From contig NZ_JBKDZH010000052.1 of NCBI RefSeq assembly GCF_047971185.1, positions 1 to 64,000 on the forward strand: 64,000 nucleotides of DNA. Direction: 5' to 3'. The position numbers and the translations under genes were made by a program. The notes under the pieces were generated by a model, which was not told the DNA's origin, ran no database searches, and was given only the letters and a program-made list of their open reading frames with translations. Source of the stretch: Kluyvera sp047971185 (GTDB taxonomy: Bacteria; Pseudomonadota; Gammaproteobacteria; Enterobacterales; Enterobacteriaceae). Positions 44,047 to 53,068 of the stretch are shown in pieces; position 1 is the stretch's first letter; each line of letters opens with the position of its first letter.

Positions 44047-46242
44047 ATGCCCGTTGCTCACGTTGCCCTGCCTGTTCCACTGCCCCGCACGTTCGACTAC
44101 CTGCTGCCTGACAACCTCAGCGCCAAAGCGGGCTGCCGCGTGCGCGTGCCGTTTGGTAAACAAGAGCGCGTGGGAATAGTGGTATCGGTCAACGAAAGCA
44201 GCGAACTGCCGCGCGATGAGCTAAAAGCGGTGATCGACGTGCTGGACGGCGAACCGGTGTTCTCAAGCTCGGTATGGCGACTGCTGTTGTGGGCCGCGGA
44301 GTATTACCATCATCCCATTGGTGACGTCCTGTTCCACGCGCTGCCGATTATGCTGCGCCAGGGGAAACCCGCCAGCGCCGCGCCGCAGTGGTTCTGGTTT
44401 GCCACCGAGCAGGGGCAGGCGGTCGATATTAATAGCCTGAAGCGTTCGCCGAAACAGCAGCAGGCGCTGGCCGCCCTGCGTCAGGGAAAGATCTGGCGTC
44501 ACCAGGTCGCAGAGCTGGAATTTAATGAAAGCGCGATGCAGGCGCTGCGCACCAAAGGGCTGTGCGAGCTGGGCAGCCTGGCGCCGGAAATTACCGACTG
44601 GCGCTCCGCTTATTCCGTCCCCGGCGAACGTCTGCGCCTGAATACCGAGCAGGCCACCGCGGTAGGCGCTATTCACAGCGCCTCCGACGAATTCTCCGCC
44701 TGGCTGCTGGAAGGCGTCACCGGCTCGGGTAAAACCGAAGTCTACCTTAGCGTGCTGGAAAACGTGCTAGCTAAAGGCAAGCAGGCGCTGGTGATGGTGC
44801 CGGAAATCGGCCTGACGCCGCAGACTATCGCCCGCTTCCGCGAGCGCTTTAACGCGCCGGTGGAGGTGCTGCATTCGGCCCTCAACGACAGCGAACGGCT
44901 TGCCGCCTGGCTGAAGGCGAAAAGCGGCGAGGCGGCGATTGTTATCGGGACTCGCTCATCGCTGTTTACGCCGTTTAAAAATCTCGGCGTCATTGTGATT
45001 GATGAGGAGCACGACAGCTCGTATAAGCAGCAGGAAGGCTGGCGCTATCACGCTCGCGACCTCGCCGTATGGCGCGCCCACAGCGAGCAAATCCCGATTA
45101 TCCTCGGCTCGGCCACGCCCGCACTGGAGACCCTGCTCAACGTTCGCCAGCATAAGTACCGCCTGCTGCGCTTAACGCGCCGCGCGGGCAACGCGCGGCC
45201 GGCCACTCAGCACGTGCTCGACCTCAAAGGCCAGCAGCTGCAGGCCGGGCTCTCTCCCGCGCTGATTAACCGCATGCGCCAGCATTTGCAGGCCGATAAC
45301 CAGGTGATTTTATTCCTCAATCGCCGCGGTTTTGCCCCCACGCTGCTGTGCCACGACTGCGGCTGGATTGCCGAATGCCCGCGCTGCGACAGCTACTACA
45401 CGCTGCACCAGTCACAGCATCACCTGCGCTGCCATCACTGCGACAGCCAGCGGCCGATCCCGCGCCAGTGCCCTTCCTGCGGCTCAACGCATCTGGTTCC
45501 GGTGGGGCTAGGCACCGAGCAGTTGGAACAGGTGCTGGCACCGATGTTCCCCGGCGTCCCGCTGTCGCGTATCGACCGCGATACCACCAGCCGTAAAGGG
45601 GCGCTGGAGCAGCACCTGGCGGAAGTCCACCGCGGCGGCGCGCGCATTCTGATTGGCACCCAGATGCTGGCAAAAGGGCACCACTTCCCGGACGTTACGC
45701 TGGTCGCGCTGCTGGACGTTGACGGCGCGCTTTTCTCCGCCGATTTCCGTTCGGCGGAGCGCTTTGCCCAGCTGTACACCCAGGTTTCCGGTCGCGCCGG
45801 GCGCGCGGGTAAGCAGGGCGAAGTGGTGCTGCAAACCCACCATCCCGACCACCCACTGCTGCAAACGCTGCTCTATAAAGGCTATAACGCCTTTGCCGAA
45901 CAGGCGCTGGCGGAGCGCCAGACCATGCAGCTGCCGCCGTACACCAGCCACGTACTGATTCGTGCGGAAGACCACAACAACCAGCAGGCGCCGGTATTCC
46001 TGCAGCAACTGCGTAACCTGATACAGGCCAGCCCGCTCGCGGACGATAAGCTGTGGGTACTCGGCCCGGTCCCGGCGCTGGCCCCCAAGCGCGGCGGCCG
46101 CTATCGCTGGCAAATTCTGCTGCAACACCCCTCTCGCGTGCGCCTGCAACACATCGTCACCGGCACGCTGGCGCTCATTAACACGCTCCCGGAATCCCGC
46201 AAAGTGAAGTGGGTTCTCGACGTTGACCCGATAGAAGGTTAA
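44047..46242 (+). CDS. priA: primosomal replication restart helicase PriA
   Basis: 3'-to-5' DEXH helicase that recognises stalled forks and reloads DnaB. It has 731 residues from the ATG preceded by AGGAAG (MPVAHVALPVPLPRTF); an in-frame start 36 codons upstream is rejected. The N-terminal 3'-OH-binding domain is followed by Walker A GVTGSGKTEVY, DEEH box, the two-zinc insert (CHDCGW...CPRCD...CHHCD...CPSCG) and the helicase motif QVSGRAGRAGKQGEV. Confidence 0.97.
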   Translation: MPVAHVALPVPLPRTFDYLLPDNLSAKAGCRVRVPFGKQERVGIVVSVNESSELPRDELKAVIDVLDGEPVFSSSVWRLLLWAAEYYHHPIGDVLFHALPIMLRQGKPASAAPQWFWFATEQGQAVDINSLKRSPKQQQALAALRQGKIWRHQVAELEFNESAMQALRTKGLCELGSLAPEITDWRSAYSVPGERLRLNTEQATAVGAIHSASDEFSAWLLEGVTGSGKTEVYLSVLENVLAKGKQALVMVPEIGLTPQTIARFRERFNAPVEVLHSALNDSERLAAWLKAKSGEAAIVIGTRSSLFTPFKNLGVIVIDEEHDSSYKQQEGWRYHARDLAVWRAHSEQIPIILGSATPALETLLNVRQHKYRLLRLTRRAGNARPATQHVLDLKGQQLQAGLSPALINRMRQHLQADNQVILFLNRRGFAPTLLCHDCGWIAECPRCDSYYTLHQSQHHLRCHHCDSQRPIPRQCPSCGSTHLVPVGLGTEQLEQVLAPMFPGVPLSRIDRDTTSRKGALEQHLAEVHRGGARILIGTQMLAKGHHFPDVTLVALLDVDGALFSADFRSAERFAQLYTQVSGRAGRAGKQGEVVLQTHHPDHPLLQTLLYKGYNAFAEQALAERQTMQLPPYTSHVLIRAEDHNNQQAPVFLQQLRNLIQASPLADDKLWVLGPVPALAPKRGGRYRWQILLQHPSRVRLQHIVTGTLALINTLPESRKVKWVLDVDPIEG

Positions 46243-46392
46243 TTCAGAGTTGCGAGCGGGATCGTGAAATCAAACAATCATCACACTTTTGATGAAAATT
46301 CTGTAACAGATCCCCCTAACTATCTGATAAAAGTGTGTCAGATGTCAGGTCACAAAGGACGTGCCTGCGCCAGTAAGTGAGGAGAGAATCAG

Positions 46393-47415
46393 GTGAAGGC
46401 TAAAAAACCGGTTGTTGCCGCAACCATGAAAGACGTTGCCCTACAGGCCAACGTCTCTACGGCAACCGTATCTCGTGCATTGATGAACCCTGAGAAGGTT
46501 TCGCAGGCAACACGTAATCGCGTGGAGCAGGCGGCACTGGAGGTCGGGTATCTTCCGCAAATGCAGGGGCGCAACATGAAGCGCAACGAGTCGCGCACCA
46601 TCCTGGTGATTGTCCCGGATATCTGCGATCCCTTCTTTAGCGAAGTGATCCGCGGGATCGAGGTGACGGCGGCGGCGCAGGGTTATCTGGTGCTGATTGG
46701 CGACTGCGCGCATCAGAATCAGCAGGAAAAAACCTTCATCGATTTAATCATCACCAAGCAGATCGACGGCATGCTGCTGCTCGGCTCCCGTCTACCGTTC
46801 GACGCCAGTATTGAAGAGCAGCGCAACCTGCCGCCGATGGTGATGGCCAACGAATTTGCGCCGGAGCTGGGCCTGCCGACGGTGCACATCGACAACCTCA
46901 CCGCCGCCTTTGATGCCGTGAACTACCTTCACGAGCTGGGCCATCAGCGCATTGGCTGTATCGCCGGGCCGGAAGAAATGCCGCTGTGCCACTACCGCCT
47001 GCAAGGGTACGTCCAGGCGCTGCGCCGCAGCGGTATTACCGTTGACCCTCACTATATTGCCCGCGGCAACTTCACCTACGAAGCGGGCGCCACCGCACTC
47101 GAACAACTTCTGGCGCTGCCGCAGCCGCCGACCGCCGTGTTCTGCCACAGCGATATTATGGCGCTCGGCGCACTCTCCTATGCCAAACGTCACGGCCTGA
47201 AAATCCCGGAAGATCTGTCGATTATCGGCTTCGATAACATCTCGCTGGCCGAGTTCTGCGACCCACCGTTAACCACCGTCTCTCAGCCCCGATTTGATAT
47301 TGGCCGTGAGGCCATGCTGCTGCTGTTGAACCAGCTGAGCGGGCAGTTTGTTGATAGTGGTTCCCGTCTACTCGACTGTGAGCTGATCGTTCGCGGCAGT
47401 ACCAGCAAAATTTGA
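46393..47415 (+). CDS. cytR: LacI-family nucleoside catabolism repressor CytR
   Basis: Represses deo, udp, cdd, nup and related genes together with CRP; cytidine is the inducer. It has 340 residues with a GTG start preceded by GAGGAG. The HTH MKDVALQANVSTATVSRALMNPEKVS is at about residues 11-40, and the inducer domain follows. The 150-base upstream gap has A/T-rich sequence with GTGTGTCAGATGTCAGGTCAC that could include CRP/CytR sites, but none is a clear consensus. Confidence 0.96.
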   Translation: MKAKKPVVAATMKDVALQANVSTATVSRALMNPEKVSQATRNRVEQAALEVGYLPQMQGRNMKRNESRTILVIVPDICDPFFSEVIRGIEVTAAAQGYLVLIGDCAHQNQQEKTFIDLIITKQIDGMLLLGSRLPFDASIEEQRNLPPMVMANEFAPELGLPTVHIDNLTAAFDAVNYLHELGHQRIGCIAGPEEMPLCHYRLQGYVQALRRSGITVDPHYIARGNFTYEAGATALEQLLALPQPPTAVFCHSDIMALGALSYAKRHGLKIPEDLSIIGFDNISLAEFCDPPLTTVSQPRFDIGREAMLLLLNQLSGQFVDSGSRLLDCELIVRGSTSKI

Positions 47416-47513
47416 TGTAAAGCCGGGCGCTTTAGGACTTGCTTGTCTGGTCAAAGCCCCGCCGCTTAAGTAACATGTCGGGCTAACTAACGGAAAAAGA
47501 CAGCGAAACGATA

Positions 47514-48494
47514 GTGGCACAACGAGACTATGTACGCCGCGGCCAGCAGGCACCTTCGCGGCGCAAGAACAGCGCTTCACGGAATACACGGAAAAAGCAG
47601 AGTAGCTTTCCGGCAGTCTCTCCTGCCATGGTGGCGATTGCTGCTGCGGTAGTGGTCGCTTTTATCGGCGGTTTGTACTTCATCACGCATCATAAAAAAG
47701 AAGACGCCGAATCACTGCAAAGCCGCCAGATGACCGGGAACGGCCTGCCGCCGAAGCCGGAAGAACGCTGGCGCTATATTAAAGAGCTGGAAAGTCGCCA
47801 GCCGGGCGTACGTGCGCCAACGGAACCGTCCGCGGGCGGCGAAGTGATCAACCCAAACCAGCTGACCGACGAACAGCGCCAGCTGCTGGCCCAAATGCAG
47901 GCGGATATGCGTCAGCAGCCCACGCAGCTGACCGAAGTGCCGTGGAACGAGCAGACGCCTGCCCAGCGCCAGCAAACGCTGCAGCGTCAGCGTCTTGCCC
48001 AACAGGCGCAGCAGCAGTCACAGCAACAGCAGCAACAGCAACAACAGTGGACGCAAACGCAACCGGTGCAGGCGCCGCAAACCCGCACCACGCAGCCGCG
48101 CCAGACACAGACTCAGACTCAGCAGCAGCCGAAGGCCACGGCGTCGAATTCGCCGTATCAGGATCTGATGCAAACGCCTGCCCATACGGCCTCACAGCCT
48201 AAAAACCAGGCCGCTGCGCCGGTGACGCATGAAACGACGCCGCCGAAAGCGACCGAGAAAAAAGATGAGCGCCGCTGGATGGTACAGTGCGGTTCCTTCA
48301 AGGGTGCCGAACAGGCGGAAACCGTGCGCGCCCAGCTGGCGTTTGAAGGCTTCGACTCGAAGATCACCGTCAACAACGGCTGGAACCGCGTGGTCATCGG
48401 CCCGGTGAAAGGCAAGGATAACGCCGACAGCACCATCGCCCGTCTGAAGATGGCCGGTCACGGAAACTGCATTAGGCTCGCTTCCGGGGGTTGA
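47514..48494 (+). CDS. ftsN: cell division protein FtsN
   Basis: Bitopic late division protein that triggers septal peptidoglycan synthesis. It has 326 residues with a GTG start, a cytoplasmic basic N terminus (RDYVRRGQQAPSRRK, contacts FtsA), a membrane helix at about 38-56, the periplasmic essential segment WRYIKELESRQPGV, a Gln-rich linker (about 140-215, with a run of glutamines) and a C-terminal SPOR domain (about 248-326, WMVQCGSFKGAEQAE). The linker is longer and more Gln-rich than in E. coli (319 residues). The E. coli order cytR-ftsN-hslVU is kept. Confidence 0.95.
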   Translation: MAQRDYVRRGQQAPSRRKNSASRNTRKKQSSFPAVSPAMVAIAAAVVVAFIGGLYFITHHKKEDAESLQSRQMTGNGLPPKPEERWRYIKELESRQPGVRAPTEPSAGGEVINPNQLTDEQRQLLAQMQADMRQQPTQLTEVPWNEQTPAQRQQTLQRQRLAQQAQQQSQQQQQQQQQWTQTQPVQAPQTRTTQPRQTQTQTQQQPKATASNSPYQDLMQTPAHTASQPKNQAAAPVTHETTPPKATEKKDERRWMVQCGSFKGAEQAETVRAQLAFEGFDSKITVNNGWNRVVIGPVKGKDNADSTIARLKMAGHGNCIRLASGG

Positions 48495-48517
48495 AACCCC
48501 CAAAAACCCCCCCATCT
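48490..48517 (+). promoter_or_regulatory. sigma-32 heat-shock promoter of hslVU
   Basis: GTTGAAA (48490-48496) and CCCCATCT (48510-48517) with 13 bases between them match the sigma-32 consensus CTTGAAA-N13-15-CCCCATNT. The -35 overlaps the ftsN stop codon. Confidence 0.85.
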
Positions 48518-48583
48518 ATACTTACATTCTGCCCCGTACGCGGTACGGGGCCACTCTATCCGTATTGGTAAAGGGGTCTGCTC

Positions 48584-49114
48584 GTGACAACAATAGTAAG
48601 TGTTCGCCGTAACGGCAACGTCGTCATTGCCGGGGATGGTCAGGCCACGCTGGGCAATACCGTCATGAAAGGCAACGTGAAAAAAGTTCGCCGTCTGTAC
48701 AACGACAAAGTGATCGCCGGTTTTGCGGGCGGTACTGCGGACGCCTTCACGCTGTTCGAACTGTTTGAACGTAAACTGGAAATGCACCAGGGCCACCTGG
48801 TGAAAGCCGCCGTGGAGCTGGCAAAAGACTGGCGTACCGACCGCATGCTGCGCAAGCTGGAAGCGCTGCTGGCCGTGGCCGATGAAACCGCCTCGCTGAT
48901 CATCACCGGTAACGGTGACGTTATTCAGCCAGAAAATGACCTGATTGCCATCGGCTCTGGCGGCCCATACGCCCAGGCCGCTGCCCGTGCGCTGTTGGAA
49001 AACACCGACATGAACGCACGCGATATCGCGGTGAAAGCGTTGGATATTGCAGGTGATATCTGCATCTATACCAACCACAACCACACCATTGAAGAATTAC
49101 CGTCTAAGGCGTAA
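48584..49114 (+). CDS. hslV: ATP-dependent protease subunit HslV (ClpQ)
   Basis: Proteasome-like dodecameric peptidase. It starts at GTG as in E. coli and has 176 residues; after Met removal the catalytic N-terminal threonine (TTIVSVRRNG) is exposed. The GDGQATLG and SGGPYAQAAARAL motifs are present. Partner of HslU directly downstream (nine-base gap); induced by heat shock through the upstream sigma-32 promoter. Confidence 0.98.
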   Translation: MTTIVSVRRNGNVVIAGDGQATLGNTVMKGNVKKVRRLYNDKVIAGFAGGTADAFTLFELFERKLEMHQGHLVKAAVELAKDWRTDRMLRKLEALLAVADETASLIITGNGDVIQPENDLIAIGSGGPYAQAAARALLENTDMNARDIAVKALDIAGDICIYTNHNHTIEELPSKA

Positions 49115-49123
49115 GGATCTCCC

Positions 49124-50458
49124 ATGTCTGAAATGACCCCACGCGAAATTGTCAGCGAACTGGACAAACACATCATCGGCCAGGACGCGGCTAAGCGCTC
49201 CGTCGCGATTGCCTTACGTAACCGCTGGCGTCGTATGCAGCTCGACGAAGAGCTGCGCCACGAAGTCACGCCGAAAAACATTCTGATGATCGGCCCAACC
49301 GGCGTCGGTAAAACCGAAATCGCCCGTCGTCTGGCCAAGCTCGCCAACGCGCCGTTCATCAAAGTTGAAGCCACCAAGTTCACCGAAGTGGGCTATGTGG
49401 GTAAAGAAGTGGACTCCATCATCCGCGATCTGACCGATTCGGCGATCAAAATGGTGCGCGTTCAGTCTATCGAGAAAAACCGCTACCGTGCGGAAGAGAT
49501 GGCGGAAGAGCGTATTCTCGACGTGCTGATCCCGCCGGCGAAAAACAACTGGGGCCAGGCTGAGCAGCAGTCTGAACCGTCCGCCGCGCGCCAGGCGTTC
49601 CGCAAGAAGCTGCGCGAAGGCCAGCTGGACGATAAAGAGATTGAAATCGATCTCGCCGCTGCGCCGATGGGCGTAGAAATCATGGCGCCTCCGGGTATGG
49701 AAGAGATGACCAGCCAGCTGCAGTCCATGTTCCAGAACCTGGGCGGCCAGAAGCAGAAACCGCGTAAGCTGAAAATCAAAGATGCGATGAAGCTGTTGAT
49801 TGAAGAAGAAGCGGCGAAGCTGGTCAACCCGGAAGAGCTGAAACAGGACGCGATCGATGCGGTTGAGCAGCACGGCATCGTGTTCATCGACGAAATCGAC
49901 AAAATCTGTAAGCGCGGCGGTAACTCCTCCGGCCCGGATGTGTCCCGTGAAGGCGTACAGCGCGACCTGCTGCCGCTGGTTGAAGGCTGCACCGTCTCCA
50001 CCAAGCACGGCATGGTGAAAACCGACCATATCCTGTTTATCGCTTCCGGCGCGTTCCAGGTGGCTAGCCCATCCGATCTGATCCCGGAACTGCAGGGTCG
50101 TCTGCCGATTCGCGTTGAGCTGAAAGCCCTGACCACTCAGGACTTCGAGCGCATCCTGACCGAGCCGAACGCCTCCGTAACCGTACAGTACAAAGCGCTG
50201 ATGGCCACCGAAGGCGTGAATATTGAGTTCACCGAATCCGGTATCAAACGCATTGCTGAAGCGGCATGGCAGGTTAACGAAACCACCGAAAACATCGGTG
50301 CGCGTCGTCTGCACACCGTTCTGGAACGTCTGATGGAAGATATCTCCTACGACGCCAGCGATCTCAACGGCCAGAGCATCACAATTGATGCGGAATACGT
50401 GAGTAAGCATCTGGATGCATTAGTCGCAGATGAAGATCTGAGCCGTTTTATCCTATAA
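49124..50458 (+). CDS. hslU: ATPase subunit HslU (ClpY) of the HslUV protease
   Basis: AAA+ unfoldase ring that feeds proteins such as SulA to HslV. It has 444 residues: Walker A GPTGVGKTEIARRLA (about 57-71), the pore motif GYVGK, an inserted I-domain (about 110-240), Walker B VFIDEID, the arginine/sensor region and a C-terminal LSRFIL tail that docks into HslV. Confidence 0.98.
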   Translation: MSEMTPREIVSELDKHIIGQDAAKRSVAIALRNRWRRMQLDEELRHEVTPKNILMIGPTGVGKTEIARRLAKLANAPFIKVEATKFTEVGYVGKEVDSIIRDLTDSAIKMVRVQSIEKNRYRAEEMAEERILDVLIPPAKNNWGQAEQQSEPSAARQAFRKKLREGQLDDKEIEIDLAAAPMGVEIMAPPGMEEMTSQLQSMFQNLGGQKQKPRKLKIKDAMKLLIEEEAAKLVNPEELKQDAIDAVEQHGIVFIDEIDKICKRGGNSSGPDVSREGVQRDLLPLVEGCTVSTKHGMVKTDHILFIASGAFQVASPSDLIPELQGRLPIRVELKALTTQDFERILTEPNASVTVQYKALMATEGVNIEFTESGIKRIAEAAWQVNETTENIGARRLHTVLERLMEDISYDASDLNGQSITIDAEYVSKHLDALVADEDLSRFIL

Positions 50459-50488
50459 TCGCGGTCACTGCATGTTCATCTTTAATTG

Positions 50489-50513
50489 ATGGGGCTGAAA
50501 AGCCCCATTTTTA
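50489..50513 (+). terminator. terminator of hslVU
   Basis: ATGGGGCTGAAAAGCCCCATTTTTA, stem of six to seven pairs with T-run, 31 bases past the hslU stop. Confidence 0.85.
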
Positions 50514-50527
50514 TTGGCTGATTACTA

Positions 50528-51454
50528 ATGACAAATACACCTGTAAGCCGCACTCAGGCCTGGCTGGAAAGCCTGCGTCCTAAAACGTTACCTCTGGCCT
50601 GCGCGGCGATTATCGTCGGCACCGCTCTCGCCTGGTGGCAGGGCCACTTCGACGCGGGCGTCGCCGTGCTGTCGCTGATTACCGCCAGCCTGCTGCAAAT
50701 TCTCTCCAACCTCGCCAACGACTACGGCGATGCGGTGAAAGGCAGCGACAAGCCGGACCGCATCGGGCCGCTGCGCGGGATGCAAAAAGGGGTGATTACC
50801 CAGCAGCAGATGAAGCGCGCGCTGATGATTACCGTCGGCCTGATTTGCGTCTCCGGCCTCGCCCTCCTGTTCACCGCGTCGCAGACGGCCGGCGACTTTA
50901 TCGGTTTCCTGGTGCTGGGACTGCTGGCGATTGTTGCCGCCATCACCTATACCGTCGGCACGCGCCCGTATGGTTACATCGGCCTTGGCGATATTTCGGT
51001 GCTCATTTTCTTCGGCTGGCTGAGCGTGATCGGAAGCTGGTATTTACAAACGCACAGCCTGAGCAGCGCGATTATTTTGCCCGCGACCGCCTGCGGCCTG
51101 CTGGCCACCGCGGTGCTGAATATCAATAACCTGCGCGATATCGACAGCGACCGCGAAAACGGCAAAAACACGCTGGCGGTGCGCTTAGGGCCGATCAACG
51201 CCCGCCGCTATCACGTTTGCCTGCTGATGGGGACGCTGGTATGTCTGGCGCTGTTTAACCTGCTTTCCCTGCACAGCCCATGGGGCTGGCTGTTTATCCT
51301 CAGCACGCCGCTGCTGGTGAAACAGGCCCGCTACGTGATGCGCGAACGCTCGCCGCAGGCGATGCCGCCGATGCTGGAACGCACGGTAAAAGGCGCGCTG
51401 CTAACTAACCTGTTGTTCGTTATTGGCATTGTGCTCAGCAAGACCTTGGCTTAA
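50528..51454 (+). CDS. menA: 1,4-dihydroxy-2-naphthoate octaprenyltransferase MenA
   Basis: UbiA-family integral membrane enzyme that prenylates DHNA to demethylmenaquinone. It has 308 residues and about nine membrane helices. The two Asp-rich prenyl-diphosphate/Mg motifs are NDYGDAVKGSD (near 68) and NNLRDIDSDRENGK (near 200). Between hslU and rraA as in E. coli. Confidence 0.96.
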   Translation: MTNTPVSRTQAWLESLRPKTLPLACAAIIVGTALAWWQGHFDAGVAVLSLITASLLQILSNLANDYGDAVKGSDKPDRIGPLRGMQKGVITQQQMKRALMITVGLICVSGLALLFTASQTAGDFIGFLVLGLLAIVAAITYTVGTRPYGYIGLGDISVLIFFGWLSVIGSWYLQTHSLSSAIILPATACGLLATAVLNINNLRDIDSDRENGKNTLAVRLGPINARRYHVCLLMGTLVCLALFNLLSLHSPWGWLFILSTPLLVKQARYVMRERSPQAMPPMLERTVKGALLTNLLFVIGIVLSKTLA

Positions 51455-51546
51455 CTGACAAATATCAATTAACAATTGATGATTTTGCCAACAATGCATA
51501 GAGCGCGATATACTAAAATCACTCGCAGCAACTGAGCGTTAATCCT

Positions 51547-52032
51547 ATGAAATACGATACTTCCGAGCTTTGCGACATCTACCAGGAAGATGTCAACGTA
51601 GTAGAACCCCTGTTCTCTAACTTTGGCGGGCGGCTGTCGTTCGGTGGGCAAATCATCACCGTGAAATGTTTCGAGGATAACGGGTTGCTGTACGATCTGC
51701 TCGAACAGAACGGCCGTGGCCGCATTCTGCTGGTCGACGGCGGCGGTTCCGTTCGCCGCGCGCTGATCGACGCCGACCTCGCCCGTCTGGCCACTCAGAA
51801 CGAGTGGGAAGGCATCGTGGTGTACGGCGCGGTGCGTCAGGTCGATGATTTAGAAGAGCTGGATATCGGCATCCAGGCCATCGCGGCGATTCCGGTCGGC
51901 GCGGCGGGTGAAGGCATCGGCGAAAGCGACGTGCGCGTTAATTTCGGCGGCGTGACCTTCTTCTCCGGCGACCATCTGTATGCCGACAATACCGGCATTA
52001 TTCTGTCGGAAGATGCGCTGGATATCGAATAA
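51547..52032 (+). CDS. rraA: ribonuclease E activity regulator RraA
   Basis: A 161-residue trimeric protein that binds the C-terminal scaffold of RNase E and slows mRNA decay. The sequence (MKYDTSELCDIYQEDVNVVEP, GRGRILLVDGGGSVRRALIDADLARLA) is near identical to E. coli RraA; related to aldolase-like folds but without methyltransferase activity. In E. coli zapB and glpFKX follow; here a terminator and unrelated genes do. Confidence 0.97.
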   Translation: MKYDTSELCDIYQEDVNVVEPLFSNFGGRLSFGGQIITVKCFEDNGLLYDLLEQNGRGRILLVDGGGSVRRALIDADLARLATQNEWEGIVVYGAVRQVDDLEELDIGIQAIAAIPVGAAGEGIGESDVRVNFGGVTFFSGDHLYADNTGIILSEDALDIE

Positions 52033-52042
52033 GTTCGATAGC

Positions 52043-52074
52043 ATCGGGGAAGCGTAAGCTTCCCCGATTTTTTT
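52043..52074. terminator. terminator of rraA
   Basis: ATCGGGGAAGCGTAAGCTTCCCCGATTTTTTT, a strong stem with T-run, lying between rraA and the convergent hydrolase gene. Confidence 0.92.
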
Positions 52075-52078
52075 GCCT

Positions 52079-53068
52079 TTAGCGCTGCACCCACGGCTCA
52101 CCGCGAATAAACGCCACCGTATCCCTCAGCAGCGTCTCCGTCTGCGCCAGTACCCCCACTTTATCCATAAACGCATGAACCATTCCGCAGTAGCGTACGG
52201 ATGTCACATCGACGCCCGCACGGCGCGCCTGGTCGGCAAACGCATCAACCTGTAGCCGCAGCGGGTCAAACTCACCACAGCAGAGCAACATCGGTGGCAG
52301 CGCCGCCAATAGCGCCGGATCGGCATACAGCGGAGAGATCAAAGGATGACGGCAATCCGTTTTGCCCGCATACCACTGCGCCACCTGCCCCATCGAACCG
52401 TAGAACCCGTTGAGATAGCCATCGATCAGCGTTTTATCCGCCGTCGCCGGGTAGCGAGCGGTGTCGATGAGTTCATCGTCCGGGACAAGCGTCGTCGCGG
52501 GATAGTAGCCCACCACCCGAGAGAGATAATGCGTGCCTAGCGTAACGTCCAGCAGCGCGGTGGTCAGGCTAAGATTGCCGCCCGCGGAATCCCCGGCCAC
52601 CACAATACGCTGCGGGTCCACGCCGTACTCATCAGCATGCAGATAAAGCCAACGTAGCGCGGCGTAGCAGTCCAGCAGCGCCGCGGGATAGGGACGCTCC
52701 GGGGCCAGCGCATAATCGACGGAAACCACCGTCAGCGCGCCGAGATCGGCCAGCGCCCGGCAAGGGTACTCCACGTTGTCCAGCGACCCGCCGAAGAAGC
52801 CGCCGCCGTGCAGAAACAGCACCGCGGGCGTCGGCGCATTATCGTCGTCGCAACGATAGATACGCACGTTAACGTGGCCGTCGATAATCTGGTTGCGGAT
52901 GGTCATCCTGCGGGTATGGATATCCCGCGCGGGCCAGCCCATGGCATCCCGCAGCGCCAGCAGGTCCGGCGCTTCGTGGCCGGCCCCCTGTGCCATTGCC
53001 TGTAATTCGTCCACCGCCTGTGGGTCAAGCGCCCCGGCCTGCGCCGCGTACTGCACATAATCATTCAT
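52079..53068 (-). CDS. alpha/beta hydrolase (hormone-sensitive lipase type esterase)
   Basis: A 329-residue cytoplasmic hydrolase. The oxyanion motif is HGGG (residues 87-90), the nucleophile Ser161 is in GDSAGG, and the likely catalytic Asp268 (CGEFDPLR) and His298 (GMVHAF) complete the triad of the HSL/bacterial acetyl-esterase family. Its start overlaps the end of the upstream MFS gene by eight bases, so it is in an operon with a transporter. An imported ester or lactone is the likely substrate, but which one cannot be told. Confidence 0.9.
   Translation of the reverse strand: MNDYVQYAAQAGALDPQAVDELQAMAQGAGHEAPDLLALRDAMGWPARDIHTRRMTIRNQIIDGHVNVRIYRCDDDNAPTPAVLFLHGGGFFGGSLDNVEYPCRALADLGALTVVSVDYALAPERPYPAALLDCYAALRWLYLHADEYGVDPQRIVVAGDSAGGNLSLTTALLDVTLGTHYLSRVVGYYPATTLVPDDELIDTARYPATADKTLIDGYLNGFYGSMGQVAQWYAGKTDCRHPLISPLYADPALLAALPPMLLCCGEFDPLRLQVDAFADQARRAGVDVTSVRYCGMVHAFMDKVGVLAQTETLLRDTVAFIRGEPWVQR

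Noticed and set aside
48001..48130. Tandem repeat array or CRISPR-like pattern of CAG/CAA and CAGACTCAG units
   Set aside because: It encodes the Gln-rich linker of FtsN in frame; there are no spacers or repeat units of CRISPR size.
49214..50410. A 398-codon minus-strand frame opposite hslU
   Set aside because: Shadow of the highly conserved hslU gene; the translation is rich in Phe, His and Arg without domains.
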